Source: Methanothrix sp. (lineage in GTDB: Archaea; Halobacteriota; Methanosarcinia; Methanotrichales; Methanotrichaceae). Taken from it: a stretch of DNA of 16,642 nucleotides. The notes below the pieces were generated by a model. The model made no database searches and was not told the DNA's origin. It saw only the letters and a list, made by a program, of their open reading frames with translations. Below are positions 1 through 6,660 of this stretch, piece by piece. A program made the position numbers and the translations under genes. The stretch spans positions 1 to 16,642 of the forward strand of contig JAQVZT010000021.1 of the NCBI GenBank assembly GCA_028708055.1, in the 5' to 3' direction. Position 1 is the first letter of the stretch. Every line of letters starts with the position of its first letter.

Positions 1-103
1 CACCTCCGAGCCCATCCTGTCCGAGGCAGTCGAGAAAGGCAATCTCACCATAGTGGGCGCTTGCTACCATCTGGACAGCGGACTCGTGGAGATTTCAGAG
101 TAG
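1..103 (+). CDS. Beta-carbonic anhydrase, C-terminal end (partial)
   Basis: Reading from base 2 gives an open frame of 33 residues ending in TAG at 101-103. It contains the segment GACYHLDSGLVEI. This resembles the end of beta-class carbonic anhydrases, where a final beta strand of the form (V)GAxYxLxTGxVxF follows the helix 'ILxExVExGxLxIVGA'. Such enzymes interconvert CO2 and bicarbonate at a zinc site, which lies upstream of the window and cannot be inspected. The gene is followed at once by a hairpin and T-run. The call rests on a short tail only, so another protein with a similar C-terminal strand is possible. Confidence 0.6.
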   Translation, partial: TSEPILSEAVEKGNLTIVGACYHLDSGLVEISE

Positions 104-116
104 TCCTTTTATAAAT

Positions 117-151
117 GCACAGGGGCTATTGGCCCCCAGTGCCTATTTTTT
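117..151 (+). terminator. Hairpin plus T-run terminator after the carbonic anhydrase gene
   Basis: GCAC (117-120) and GGGGC (122-126) pair with GCCCC (132-136) and GTGC (139-142) around a TATTG loop, with small bulges at 121 and 137-138. A run of six T follows at 146-151. It starts 14 bases after the stop codon and lies between two convergent genes, so it most likely ends the plus-strand transcript. Confidence 0.6.
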
Positions 152-197
152 CCCGTCGGCAAAAAATTTGGGCTGCACCATATCATCCGAGAAGCTA

Positions 198-932
198 TCA
201 TTTCCGCATCTCTCTGCATGCTATCTTCCATCGCATTCTCTTGATCAGTCCTAGAAGAGTGCGCGCTTCTCTCTGGGTCAGCTCCGCCCTGCCCAGGATT
301 CGGCGCAGCATGAGCAGCGTAAAATCCACCTTGTGCGGCGGGTAGTCCGTCTCTTTGAGAAGCTGTGCACTCTTTTCCCGTAGCAGAGCCAGGGTCTCTC
401 CACTGGCCATCTCAACGTTGCAGCCATCCGCGCATTCGCTCTCTGCCTGGGCCAGCTCGTAGAAGAGCACGGCAGCGGAGTGGGAGAGGTTCATGACCGG
501 ATAGTCGCTACTCGTAGGAATGGAGACCAGCATATCGCAGAGGGCCAGCTCCTCGGAATTGAGGCCGCAATCCTCCCTGCCCAGGAGCAGGGCCACGGTC
601 CCTTCTTTTCCGCTGAGCTTTTTTGCCAGCTCCCTGGAGGTGAGGCAGGGCACTCGCAGGTGCAGGCGCAGGTGATGCTGAGCCTCGTCCAGCCGCTTTC
701 CTGTGGTCCCCACCACCAGGTCGGCTCCTGCCAGTGCCTCCTGGATGGTGGTGAAGGACCGGGCCATCATGAGAACGTCTCTGGCGTGCGAAGCCATGGC
801 CAGTCCAAAGTCTTCGATCTTGCATGGGTTGACCAGCACCAGCTCAGAAAAGCCGAAGTTTTTCATGGCACGGGCAACTGAGCCCACATTGCCATCGTAG
901 AGGGGCTCTACAAGGACGACGCGCAGGTTCAT
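198..932 (-). CDS. trmJ: TrmJ-like SPOUT tRNA 2'-O-methyltransferase
   Basis: This 244-residue protein belongs to the SpoU/TrmH class of SPOUT methyltransferases. In the TrmJ branch these use S-adenosylmethionine to methylate the 2'-OH of nucleotide 32 in the tRNA anticodon loop. The three family motifs are present. Motif 1 is around residues 15-27 (NVGSVARAMKNFG, with the conserved Asn and Arg). Motif 2 is GREDCGL at 118-124. Motif 3 is around 145-160 (MNLSHSAAVLFYEL), which forms part of the knotted cofactor site. A helical C-terminal tail of about 80 residues (about 165-244) matches the TrmJ extension rather than minimal TrmL. The ATG at 932 gives the usual N-terminus (MNLRVVLVEP). It is transcribed alone and converges on the carbonic anhydrase gene. 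The exact tRNA target is inferred from the family. Confidence 0.88.
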   Translation of the reverse strand: MNLRVVLVEPLYDGNVGSVARAMKNFGFSELVLVNPCKIEDFGLAMASHARDVLMMARSFTTIQEALAGADLVVGTTGKRLDEAQHHLRLHLRVPCLTSRELAKKLSGKEGTVALLLGREDCGLNSEELALCDMLVSIPTSSDYPVMNLSHSAAVLFYELAQAESECADGCNVEMASGETLALLREKSAQLLKETDYPPHKVDFTLLMLRRILGRAELTQREARTLLGLIKRMRWKIACREMRK

Positions 933-1008
933 CTTTCCCGTACCTCAATTTCGGCCTTTAGGATGGTAGTTATGCGTTTATTCACAGGACGTCTCACCTC
1001 GACCATCT

Positions 1009-1018
1009 AATATATGAA
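1009..1018 (-). promoter_or_regulatory. Candidate TATA box for the trmJ-like gene
   Basis: Read on the minus strand this is TTCATATATT, an archaeal TATA-like element about 80 bases upstream of the ATG at 932. It implies a leader of roughly 50 bases. No clear BRE was picked out. The rest of the 933-1200 gap shows no gene. Confidence 0.35.
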
Positions 1019-1200
1019 TTTTCGGCCCAAACCTGAGTATCTTTCGTGATATTTGGATTGAACCGATCTGATTTGCGCATAATGACTAATAGAATGAGCA
1101 AGATGTTTAAGGAAAATATTAAGGCCAAGATCAATCAATTTCTCAATTGCCGGTAGCTTCTGAAGGGATTGGGACTGGAATGAATAAGGATAGATCTCGT

Positions 1201-1791
1201 ATGAACAGGAAAGTAATTATTGATACGAAAAATCGAATATTCGATGACTTTTTTAGGATAGATGAAAGCAGGCTATCCTATGAAAAATTTGATGGTAGCA
1301 TGAGCCCTTGTGTACGCCGACTTAGCTTCGAACGTGGAGATTCAGTTGCTGCCCTCGTCTTCAATAGGGATACTCGGAAAGTTCTGCTGGTGAATCAGTT
1401 CAAATACCCTACTCTTGAAAAAGGGCCCGGCTGGATCACAGAAGTTGTGGCCGGATCTCTTGGGCCGGACGAGGATCCTGAGGTGGCGGTTCGTCGGGAG
1501 GTATTCGAAGAGATTGGCTATCGCATTGAGACGATCGAGCCGATAGCTAGATTCTATGTGTCACCCGGTGGTACTTCCGAGCGCATCTGGGCCTATTATG
1601 CAGAAGTGGTGAATAAGGGCAAAGAAGGATCCGGTGGCGGCTCTCCAGATGAAAATGAAGATATACAAACGGTGGAGATATCTCTAGATGAACTGGATGC
1701 CTGTCTTTCAGAAGGATGCATGCAGGACGCAAAGACAATTCTAGCGCTTCTATGGCTTCAGAGGCGCATTGCTCTGCGCGGAAAACCATAA
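1201..1791 (+). CDS. Nudix hydrolase, ADP-ribose pyrophosphatase type
   Basis: A 196-residue Nudix hydrolase. The full Nudix box GX5EX7REUXEEXGU is intact at residues 85-107, with R99, E100, E103, E104 and G106 available for Mg2+ binding and catalysis. SPGGTSER at 121-128, just after the box, is the proline-containing signature of ADP-ribose pyrophosphatases, which split ADP-ribose into AMP and ribose 5-phosphate. A typical N-terminal domain comes first (IFDDFFRIDE, then FERGDSVAALVFN). I prefer the ATG at 1201 because homologous N-termini of this type begin near KVIID and AAGGA lies at 1186-1190. The ATG at 1180 (+7 residues) and TTG at 1147 are alternatives. The next gene starts 30 bases after the stop, so the two probably form one operon. 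The segment is AT-richer than its neighbours. ADP-ribose is the inferred substrate; related sugar nucleotides are possible. Confidence 0.85.
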   Translation: MNRKVIIDTKNRIFDDFFRIDESRLSYEKFDGSMSPCVRRLSFERGDSVAALVFNRDTRKVLLVNQFKYPTLEKGPGWITEVVAGSLGPDEDPEVAVRREVFEEIGYRIETIEPIARFYVSPGGTSERIWAYYAEVVNKGKEGSGGGSPDENEDIQTVEISLDELDACLSEGCMQDAKTILALLWLQRRIALRGKP

Positions 1792-1810
1792 CCTCAGCAA
1801 GGCATGATTT

Positions 1811-1816
1811 AGGTGA
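1811..1816 (+). promoter_or_regulatory. Shine-Dalgarno site that decides the TIR-like-macro start
   Basis: AGGTGA lies five bases before the ATG at 1822, the normal spacing for an archaeal GGTGA-type ribosome binding site. The in-frame GTG at 1813 overlaps this site and is therefore an unlikely start. Confidence 0.6.
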
Positions 1817-1821
1817 GGAAT

Positions 1822-3021
1822 ATGAATAAGATACGTGAAGCACGATGCTTCATCATAATGCCATTTGGCGAAAAACAGGATGTAAGCGGAAAGACTATCG
1901 ATTTTGATATGGTCTATGACTATCTTATCAAACCCGCTGTGGAAAATATTAGAGAGTTCAAGATCAATTGCTTCCGCAGCGATGAGATCTCTGAAGCGGG
2001 ATGGATTCATTCGGCTATGGTAGAGCATATCTTCGGCGATGAGGTAGCTATTGTGGATTTGACAACTTTAAATCCAAATGTATTCTATGAGCTTGGGGCA
2101 CGGCATGCCTTGCGCAAGCACGTCACCGTGCTTATACGTCATAAGGGCACTAATAATCCTTTCAATATTAGCGGCTTTCGTGTAATCAACTATGATCACG
2201 AGAACCTTAAATCTGCGGAAGAGGCGAAACAACAGATCGCCGAGTTCGTATCAAATGGATTGAGACTTCAGAATACCGATAGCCTTGTGCATGAGGTGCT
2301 CGGAGATCGGATCTCAATCAATTGTGCCTCGAATCGAATCAAGAAATGCGATGTATTTGAATTCTCATTAAAAAAAGTGCCACAAAAAAAAATATGCATA
2401 GTAACTGGAGATATTCGAGGTGTCAAGATGGCAGATATCTGGGTCAACTCCGAAAATACCAATATGCAGATGGCTCGCTTTTTTGATAGGTCAATTTCAA
2501 GCATTATTAGATATCTTGGAGCACGTCGGGATTCTGCAGGACATGTTGAAGAGGACACTATTGCCAATGAGCTTTCCGGAGTAATGGGCCATCACGAATC
2601 AGTGCCTTCAGCTATGGTGATTGCTACTGGCTCTGGAGAACTGGAAAAAACTCATAACGTGAAGAAGATATTCCATGTGGCTTCCGTTGAAGGCATGGTT
2701 GGTCATGGATATCGGCCGATTGCAAATGTCGGATCTTGCGTCACTGCCGTGCTCAGCGAGACAGACTCATCCAAATTCAAGGATGAGGGACTTAAAACAA
2801 TCCTGTTCCCTCCATTGGGGACTGGAACTGGTGGGGGAAAATCAAGAGAAATCATCCCCGAGTTGATTGAATCTGCCATTGCCTACCTGGAATCCAATCC
2901 CCTTTCTGTGATAGAACGAATATACTTCCTCGCACATGATGAAGAAACTCTTGGTATCTACCATCATGTCCTAAATCAGCAGAAAGAGGTTCTGGCTGGC
3001 GATATCATTGAATCATCTTGA
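1822..3021 (+). CDS. TIR/deoxyribosyltransferase-like domain fused to a macro domain
   Basis: A 399-residue two-domain protein. Residues about 7-145 carry the signature of Rossmann-like nucleoside deoxyribosyltransferase/TIR-related proteins: CFIIMPFG at 9-16, RSDE at 52-55, then VDLTTLNPNVFYELGARHAL at 78-97. E90 sits where these families place their catalytic glutamate, so cleavage of an N-glycosidic bond (NAD+ or a nucleotide) is plausible. Residues about 190-390 look like a macro domain: VTGDIRG at 194-200, a strand ending in WVNSEN at 207-212, and the glycine loop GTGTGGG at 333-339 that would cradle a diphosphate. The usual NAAN and GGGV elements are replaced by NSENTNMQMARF. No signal peptide or membrane segment is seen, so it should be cytoplasmic. 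It follows the Nudix gene by 30 bases, and together they suggest ADP-ribose or NAD+ chemistry. Domain calls are good; the biological role is inference. Confidence 0.75.
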   Translation: MNKIREARCFIIMPFGEKQDVSGKTIDFDMVYDYLIKPAVENIREFKINCFRSDEISEAGWIHSAMVEHIFGDEVAIVDLTTLNPNVFYELGARHALRKHVTVLIRHKGTNNPFNISGFRVINYDHENLKSAEEAKQQIAEFVSNGLRLQNTDSLVHEVLGDRISINCASNRIKKCDVFEFSLKKVPQKKICIVTGDIRGVKMADIWVNSENTNMQMARFFDRSISSIIRYLGARRDSAGHVEEDTIANELSGVMGHHESVPSAMVIATGSGELEKTHNVKKIFHVASVEGMVGHGYRPIANVGSCVTAVLSETDSSKFKDEGLKTILFPPLGTGTGGGKSREIIPELIESAIAYLESNPLSVIERIYFLAHDEETLGIYHHVLNQQKEVLAGDIIESS

Positions 3022-3026
3022 AAAAA
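3021..3026 (-). terminator. Oligo-T candidate terminator of the RtcB operon
   Basis: Six consecutive T on the minus strand, about 40 bases past the rtcB stop codon, as used for intrinsic termination in archaea. It coincides with the stop codon of the convergent TIR-like-macro gene. No strong hairpin precedes it. Confidence 0.35.
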
Positions 3027-3064
3027 GTTGAATCCGCTAATCGTAGCACGTGGGGCCCGAAGTC

Positions 3065-4492
3065 TCATCCCTTTGACACTCCCATTGGCACCAGCCTTGC
3101 TACCTTGGTGGCGATCTTCAGGTTATGCACCACGTCCACCACGTCTCCTGAGGGCTTGTAGACCTGGGGTGCTTCCTCGGCCAGCATTCCCGGCGATGTT
3201 GCCCTGACCACAATGCCGTCCCGGTTCAGAGCAGCTTTCACATCCTGGCCGGTGAATTGCTTCAGGGCCTGGCTTCTGCTCATGACTCTCCCCGCGCCGT
3301 GGCAGGCAGATCCGAAGGTCAAGTCCAGCGCCCGGTCATTGCCGCAGAGAACGTAGGACGCCGTTCCCATGCTGCCCGGTATAAGCACCGGCTGGCCGAT
3401 ATCCGCGTAGGCCGGAGGCACCTCGCTCCTGCTGGGTCCGAAGGCCCGCGTGGCTCCTTTGCGGTGCACATAGAGCCGCTCCCGTCTTCCGTCCACCTGG
3501 TGCTCCTCGATCTTAGCCACATTGTGGGCCACATCATAGACCAGATCCAGCTTTGCGCCCGGGAAGTATCTCTCGAAGACCTCTCGTGTCCAGTGGGCGA
3601 TGATATGCCGGTTGGCCCAGGCATAGTTGGCCGCGCAGACCATTGCCCCGAAGTAATTGTTCGCCTCGGGCGATCCCAGAGGCGCACAGGCCAGCTGCTT
3701 GTCGGGAATATCGATGTTGTACTTCTTCACCGCTTTGTTGAGAACCTCCAGATGATCGGTGCAAATCTGATGGCCGGCTCCCCGTGAGCCGCAGTGGATC
3801 ATGACTGTGATCTGGCCCTTGAAGAGACCGAACTGCTTTGCTTTTGCCTCATCATAGATCTCCTCCACCTTCTGAATTTCCAGGAAGTGATTGCCGCTGC
3901 CCAGGGTTCCTAGCTGTGGCCTGCCCCGCTTGCGGGCCTTTGCGCTTATCTGGCCCGGCTCGGCTCCCTGCATGCGTCCGCTCTCCTCGCAGTGGGTGAG
4001 GTCCGCCTCCACCCCGTAGCCCTCCTCAACCGCCCATCGGGAGCCATTCACAAAGGCCTCGGTTAGCTGCTGGTCGGTAGCATGCAGCCGGCCCGTGGCA
4101 CCCAGGCCGGAGGGAATGGCCTCGAAGAGGGCATCGATGAGGGTATTGATGCGCGGCGAAACGTCCTCCGCCCGCAGATCGGAGCGCAGCAGTCGCACTC
4201 CGCAGTTGATGTCAAAGCCCACTCCTCCCGGGCTGATGATGCCGCCCTCCTCTCGGAAGGCAGCCACTCCGCCGATGGGAAATCCGTAGCCCAGGTGAGC
4301 ATCCGGCATGGCCATGGAGTACTTGACAATGCCTGGCAGGCTGGCAACATTTGCCACCTGATCGATAGTTCCCGGCTCCACCATCTCCCTGAGCGCCGCG
4401 GAGACAAAGACCCGCCCGGGCACGCGCATGCCGGGGCGGTAACCGATAGGCACCTCGTAAATGTTATCGTCGATCCTGCTAATATCTGCCAT
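3065..4492 (-). CDS. rtcB: RtcB RNA-splicing ligase
   Basis: A 475-residue RtcB, the GTP- and Mn2+-dependent ligase that joins 2',3'-cyclic-phosphate (3'-phosphate) and 5'-OH RNA ends, as in archaeal tRNA exon joining. The expected active-site residues are visible: D94 and C97 in the DINCGVR motif, H202 in GNHFLE, H233 in HCGSRGAGHQ, H323 in VAHN, and the guanylated histidine H398 in SACHGAGR. Length is normal for the family, and no intein interrupts it, unlike some archaeal copies. It starts three bases after the archease stop codon, so the two are co-translated; archease is its known activating partner. The ATG at 4492 has a GTGTGA-like ribosome site inside the end of the archease gene. It is the last gene of the minus-strand operon. 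Confidence 0.97.
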   Translation of the reverse strand: MADISRIDDNIYEVPIGYRPGMRVPGRVFVSAALREMVEPGTIDQVANVASLPGIVKYSMAMPDAHLGYGFPIGGVAAFREEGGIISPGGVGFDINCGVRLLRSDLRAEDVSPRINTLIDALFEAIPSGLGATGRLHATDQQLTEAFVNGSRWAVEEGYGVEADLTHCEESGRMQGAEPGQISAKARKRGRPQLGTLGSGNHFLEIQKVEEIYDEAKAKQFGLFKGQITVMIHCGSRGAGHQICTDHLEVLNKAVKKYNIDIPDKQLACAPLGSPEANNYFGAMVCAANYAWANRHIIAHWTREVFERYFPGAKLDLVYDVAHNVAKIEEHQVDGRRERLYVHRKGATRAFGPSRSEVPPAYADIGQPVLIPGSMGTASYVLCGNDRALDLTFGSACHGAGRVMSRSQALKQFTGQDVKAALNRDGIVVRATSPGMLAEEAPQVYKPSGDVVDVVHNLKIATKVARLVPMGVSKG

Positions 4493-4495
4493 AAA

Positions 4496-4921
4496 TCACA
4501 CGTCCAAAATAACCTGAATGCACCACACATCATTTTTCTTGATGCCGAACTTATGCCGGGTGATGGCCTTGACCTCATTTGCAAAGGCATGCCTCAAGAG
4601 GTCGATTCTCTCTCCGCCGATCTCTGCCTGAAGACGACATAAGGCCGTGGCATTCTGCTCCAGTCTGACGGAAAAGGTGGAAAAGACGCTGGATTCCGTT
4701 TCAAAGAGAAATACTATCTCCGAGAGCCACTGGTAGGCCAGGTCCTCCAGATCTTCCGCCTGTAGCTCTACTCTCCAGGTCTCTTTGACGGCAATTGTCT
4801 CCGGCCGGACCATGCAATTGAAGAGAGCAGCGGCGGCGTTACTGAGCATCTCCTCCGCCGTCTTTCCATAGGCTCGAAATTTAATATCGGCGGTGTGCTC
4901 CAGGTACTCGAAAGCAATCAT
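4496..4921 (-). CDS. Archease, RtcB activating factor
   Basis: A 141-residue archease. In known systems this small protein speeds guanylation of RtcB, allows multiple turnover and can widen its nucleotide use. The family hallmarks are seen: an N-terminal YLEHTADIKFRAYG segment with H9 and D12, and the C-terminal strand pair ending in VILDV, whose Asp completes the metal site. The middle ALFNCM and EDLAYQWLSEIVFLFE stretches match the helices of the family. It lies directly upstream of rtcB (3-base gap) and 28 bases downstream of a radical SAM gene. The pairing with rtcB makes the assignment firm. Confidence 0.95.
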   Translation of the reverse strand: MIAFEYLEHTADIKFRAYGKTAEEMLSNAAAALFNCMVRPETIAVKETWRVELQAEDLEDLAYQWLSEIVFLFETESSVFSTFSVRLEQNATALCRLQAEIGGERIDLLRHAFANEVKAITRHKFGIKKNDVWCIQVILDV

Positions 4922-4949
4922 CTGTTAGTAGTGTTGTTGCTGCCTGAAC

Positions 4950-5852
4950 TTAAAGCATTGCCAGTCCTCGGATGAGCCCAGCCTCAGCTGCCATTTTCAG
5001 GGCCCGCGCATACTCCTGCCGGCTGACAGGTCTGCACAGCTCGGGAATGCGGCATGCATTGAACTCAGGCCGGTACTGGTCCATGATGTTAAGGTAAGTG
5101 CCTAGCGAGATATCCTCAGAGAGAAAGCGGATCACCTCTGCTGCTCCCGCAGCATCACCTGGGAGGAGGAGGTGGCGCACCAGCAGACCGCGTCGGGTGA
5201 TTCCGTCCTCGTCAATGACCAGGTCGCCCACCTGGCGGTGCATCTCCCGGATGGTCGCTTTCATGATTTTCGTGTAGCCCGGCGCGCAGGAGTATGCGAG
5301 GGCCGGCTCGTCTGAGCCGTACTTTGCATCGGGCATATAGATATCGAATATTCCATCCAGCAAGCGGAGAGTCTCCACTGAATCATAGCCGCCGCTGTTG
5401 TAGACCAGAGGCAGGGCGAGCCCATCCGCCCTGGCGAGGAGCAGAGCCTCCAGTATCTGGGGGAGGACATGTGTGGGGGTAACGAAATTGATGTTGTGGC
5501 AGCCCAGCTCCTGCAACTCCAGCATCATGCTCGCCAGTGCCGGAGCGTCGACTTCTGTGCCCTGGTCCTCCTGGCTGATCTCGTAGTTCTGGCAGAAGAC
5601 GCAGGCGAGGTTGCAGCCGGAAAAGAATATAGTACCCGAACCGCCGCGATCGACGAGGGGCGCTTCCTCGCCAAAGTGCGGGGCATAGCATGCTACGCGG
5701 GCCTTTCGCCCGCTCCGGCAGAATCCCACCTCTCCGGAGGAGCGGTCGGCTCTGCAGCGCCTGGGGCAGAGGTCGCAGGCCTTCAGGCGGGCGAGAGCGG
5801 CGCGGGCGCGATCCTGCAGAACATCCTCGGGCATCTGGTTGTAGCTGGCCAT
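4950..5852 (-). CDS. Radical SAM protein, PflA/PflX-like
   Basis: A 300-residue radical SAM protein of the group annotated as pyruvate formate-lyase activating enzyme homologues (PflX/COG1313 type). It carries the CxxxCxxC cluster motif with C80, C84 and C87 in SGCNLACVFCQNYEIS. Upstream is a second cysteine set, C26, C29, C33 and C45 (CDLCPRRC, then GFCRSG), typical of this branch and probably binding another metal centre. The ATG at 5852 has AGAGG about nine bases upstream. It is the first gene of the operon leading to archease and RtcB. Its target is unknown. It is not convincingly the activase of the NrdD encoded here, because it lacks the compact NrdG architecture and is unlinked to nrdD. 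Confidence is high for the family, low for the reaction. Confidence 0.85.
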   Translation of the reverse strand: MASYNQMPEDVLQDRARAALARLKACDLCPRRCRADRSSGEVGFCRSGRKARVACYAPHFGEEAPLVDRGGSGTIFFSGCNLACVFCQNYEISQEDQGTEVDAPALASMMLELQELGCHNINFVTPTHVLPQILEALLLARADGLALPLVYNSGGYDSVETLRLLDGIFDIYMPDAKYGSDEPALAYSCAPGYTKIMKATIREMHRQVGDLVIDEDGITRRGLLVRHLLLPGDAAGAAEVIRFLSEDISLGTYLNIMDQYRPEFNACRIPELCRPVSRQEYARALKMAAEAGLIRGLAML

Positions 5853-5948
5853 GAAATATACCTCTCAGACATTCTCTCACCTTTCCATCGGCATTTTTAG
5901 GCTAAAGATTTTTCCTGATCCATTACATCTGCCGGTCTTGAGAGAATT

Positions 5949-5956
5949 GATATATT
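5949..5956 (+). promoter_or_regulatory. TATA box of the TPR protein gene
   Basis: GATATATT, preceded by AGAGAATT, which could serve as a BRE, places transcription start near 5977-5982, about 20-25 bases before the ATG at 6003. This argues against the in-frame TTG at 5955 as the start codon. Confidence 0.55.
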
Positions 5957-6002
5957 GAGAGCGCTAACTAATGATCAAGAACAAATCTCGAAGGTGTTGG
6001 GA

Positions 6003-6569
6003 ATGATAAGCTGGACCAAGTCTCTTTCAAGGGGAATTATGCTTTGTCTCCTGTGCCTGTCCTTGGTGAGCCTTTGCACTGCAAAGGATTTCCCCCTGGA
6101 AAGTAGTGCGGGTGTCGATTGCGCCGATCTGGTCACCGCAGGCCAGAACGATGTGGCTTTTGGCTGCTTCGGGCGGGCGATTGAGGATGACCCAACCTCT
6201 GCCTACGACTGGGCAGGTCAGGGTGACGTCATGAACAACGTTGGATTTTATTATCAGGCACTGGTTTATTACGAGATGGCTTTGAACCTCAAGCCTGATT
6301 CCTCCAATATCCTGACGAGCAAAGGCAGAACTCTAACCCGTCTGGGCAAATATGATGATGCGCTCGATATCCTCGCCCAGGCGTTGGATCAGAATCCTGA
6401 TAATACCTATACCTGGGAGAGCATCGGCGATGTCTACACGGAGCTAGGCGATACTGATAAGGCAGATGCCGCATATGCTAAAGCGAAGCCCGAAAAGACG
6501 GCAGTGAAGCCCGCGCCGCAGCGCAAGACGGTTGATGACTACCTTGCTGGCAACAAAGAGGGCATTTGA
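6003..6569 (+). CDS. Secreted tetratricopeptide repeat protein
   Basis: A 188-residue protein with an N-terminal hydrophobic signal segment (about residues 11-27, with a likely cleavage near CTA/KD). It is followed by three tandem tetratricopeptide repeats at about 66-99, 100-133 and 134-167, plus a degenerate repeat before them. Each shows the helix-turn-helix spacing, ending in LKPD, QNPD and a final KPEK. TPRs form a protein-binding solenoid, so an extracytoplasmic scaffold role is likely, but no partner can be named. The Cys near the signal end lacks a clean lipobox. The ATG at 6003 is chosen because AAGGTG lies six bases upstream and the TATA box at 5949-5956 sits over the longer start. 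It is a single gene convergent with serS. Confidence 0.8.
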   Translation: MISWTKSLSRGIMLCLLCLSLVSLCTAKDFPLESSAGVDCADLVTAGQNDVAFGCFGRAIEDDPTSAYDWAGQGDVMNNVGFYYQALVYYEMALNLKPDSSNILTSKGRTLTRLGKYDDALDILAQALDQNPDNTYTWESIGDVYTELGDTDKADAAYAKAKPEKTAVKPAPQRKTVDDYLAGNKEGI

Positions 6570-6629
6570 TCAAACGACGAGAAAAAGCAGTACGTAATAA
6601 TTTCCGTTCAGATCAAGAAAAACGCTTGA

Positions 6630-6660
6630 GGATCAGGTTTACAAAAACCTGATCCCTTTT
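6630..6660. terminator. Bidirectional hairpin terminator between the TPR gene and serS
   Basis: A perfect 11-base inverted repeat, GGATCAGGTTT (6630-6640) and its complement (6645-6655), encloses an ACAA loop. It is followed by CTTTT on the plus strand. On the minus strand a T-rich stretch (GTTTTTCTT) lies about ten bases past the hairpin. It covers the last codons and stop of serS, so it can serve both convergent genes. Confidence 0.7.

Noticed and set aside
115..345. 76-codon plus-strand frame after the carbonic anhydrase tail
   Set aside because: It begins inside the terminator hairpin and runs antisense to the trmJ-like gene. Its Arg/Ser-rich product has no family features.
933..1146. 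tRNA gene, CRISPR array or mobile element remnants around the AT-rich cassette
   Set aside because: I found no cloverleaf-compatible sequence, no regularly spaced repeats and no terminal inverted repeats or transposase fragments there or elsewhere in the window.
3065..4492. Intein in rtcB
   Set aside because: Some archaeal rtcB genes carry one, but length and motif spacing here are those of an uninterrupted enzyme.
4950..5852. Radical SAM protein as the NrdG activase for NrdD
   Set aside because: At 300 residues with an extra N-terminal cysteine cluster, it fits the PflX/COG1313 group rather than compact NrdG, and it sits in the RtcB operon far from nrdD.
5383..5880. 165-codon minus-strand frame overlapping the radical SAM gene
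   Set aside because: It is Arg/Pro/Gly-rich, as expected of an out-of-frame reading of GC-rich DNA, and overlaps a gene with clear catalytic motifs.
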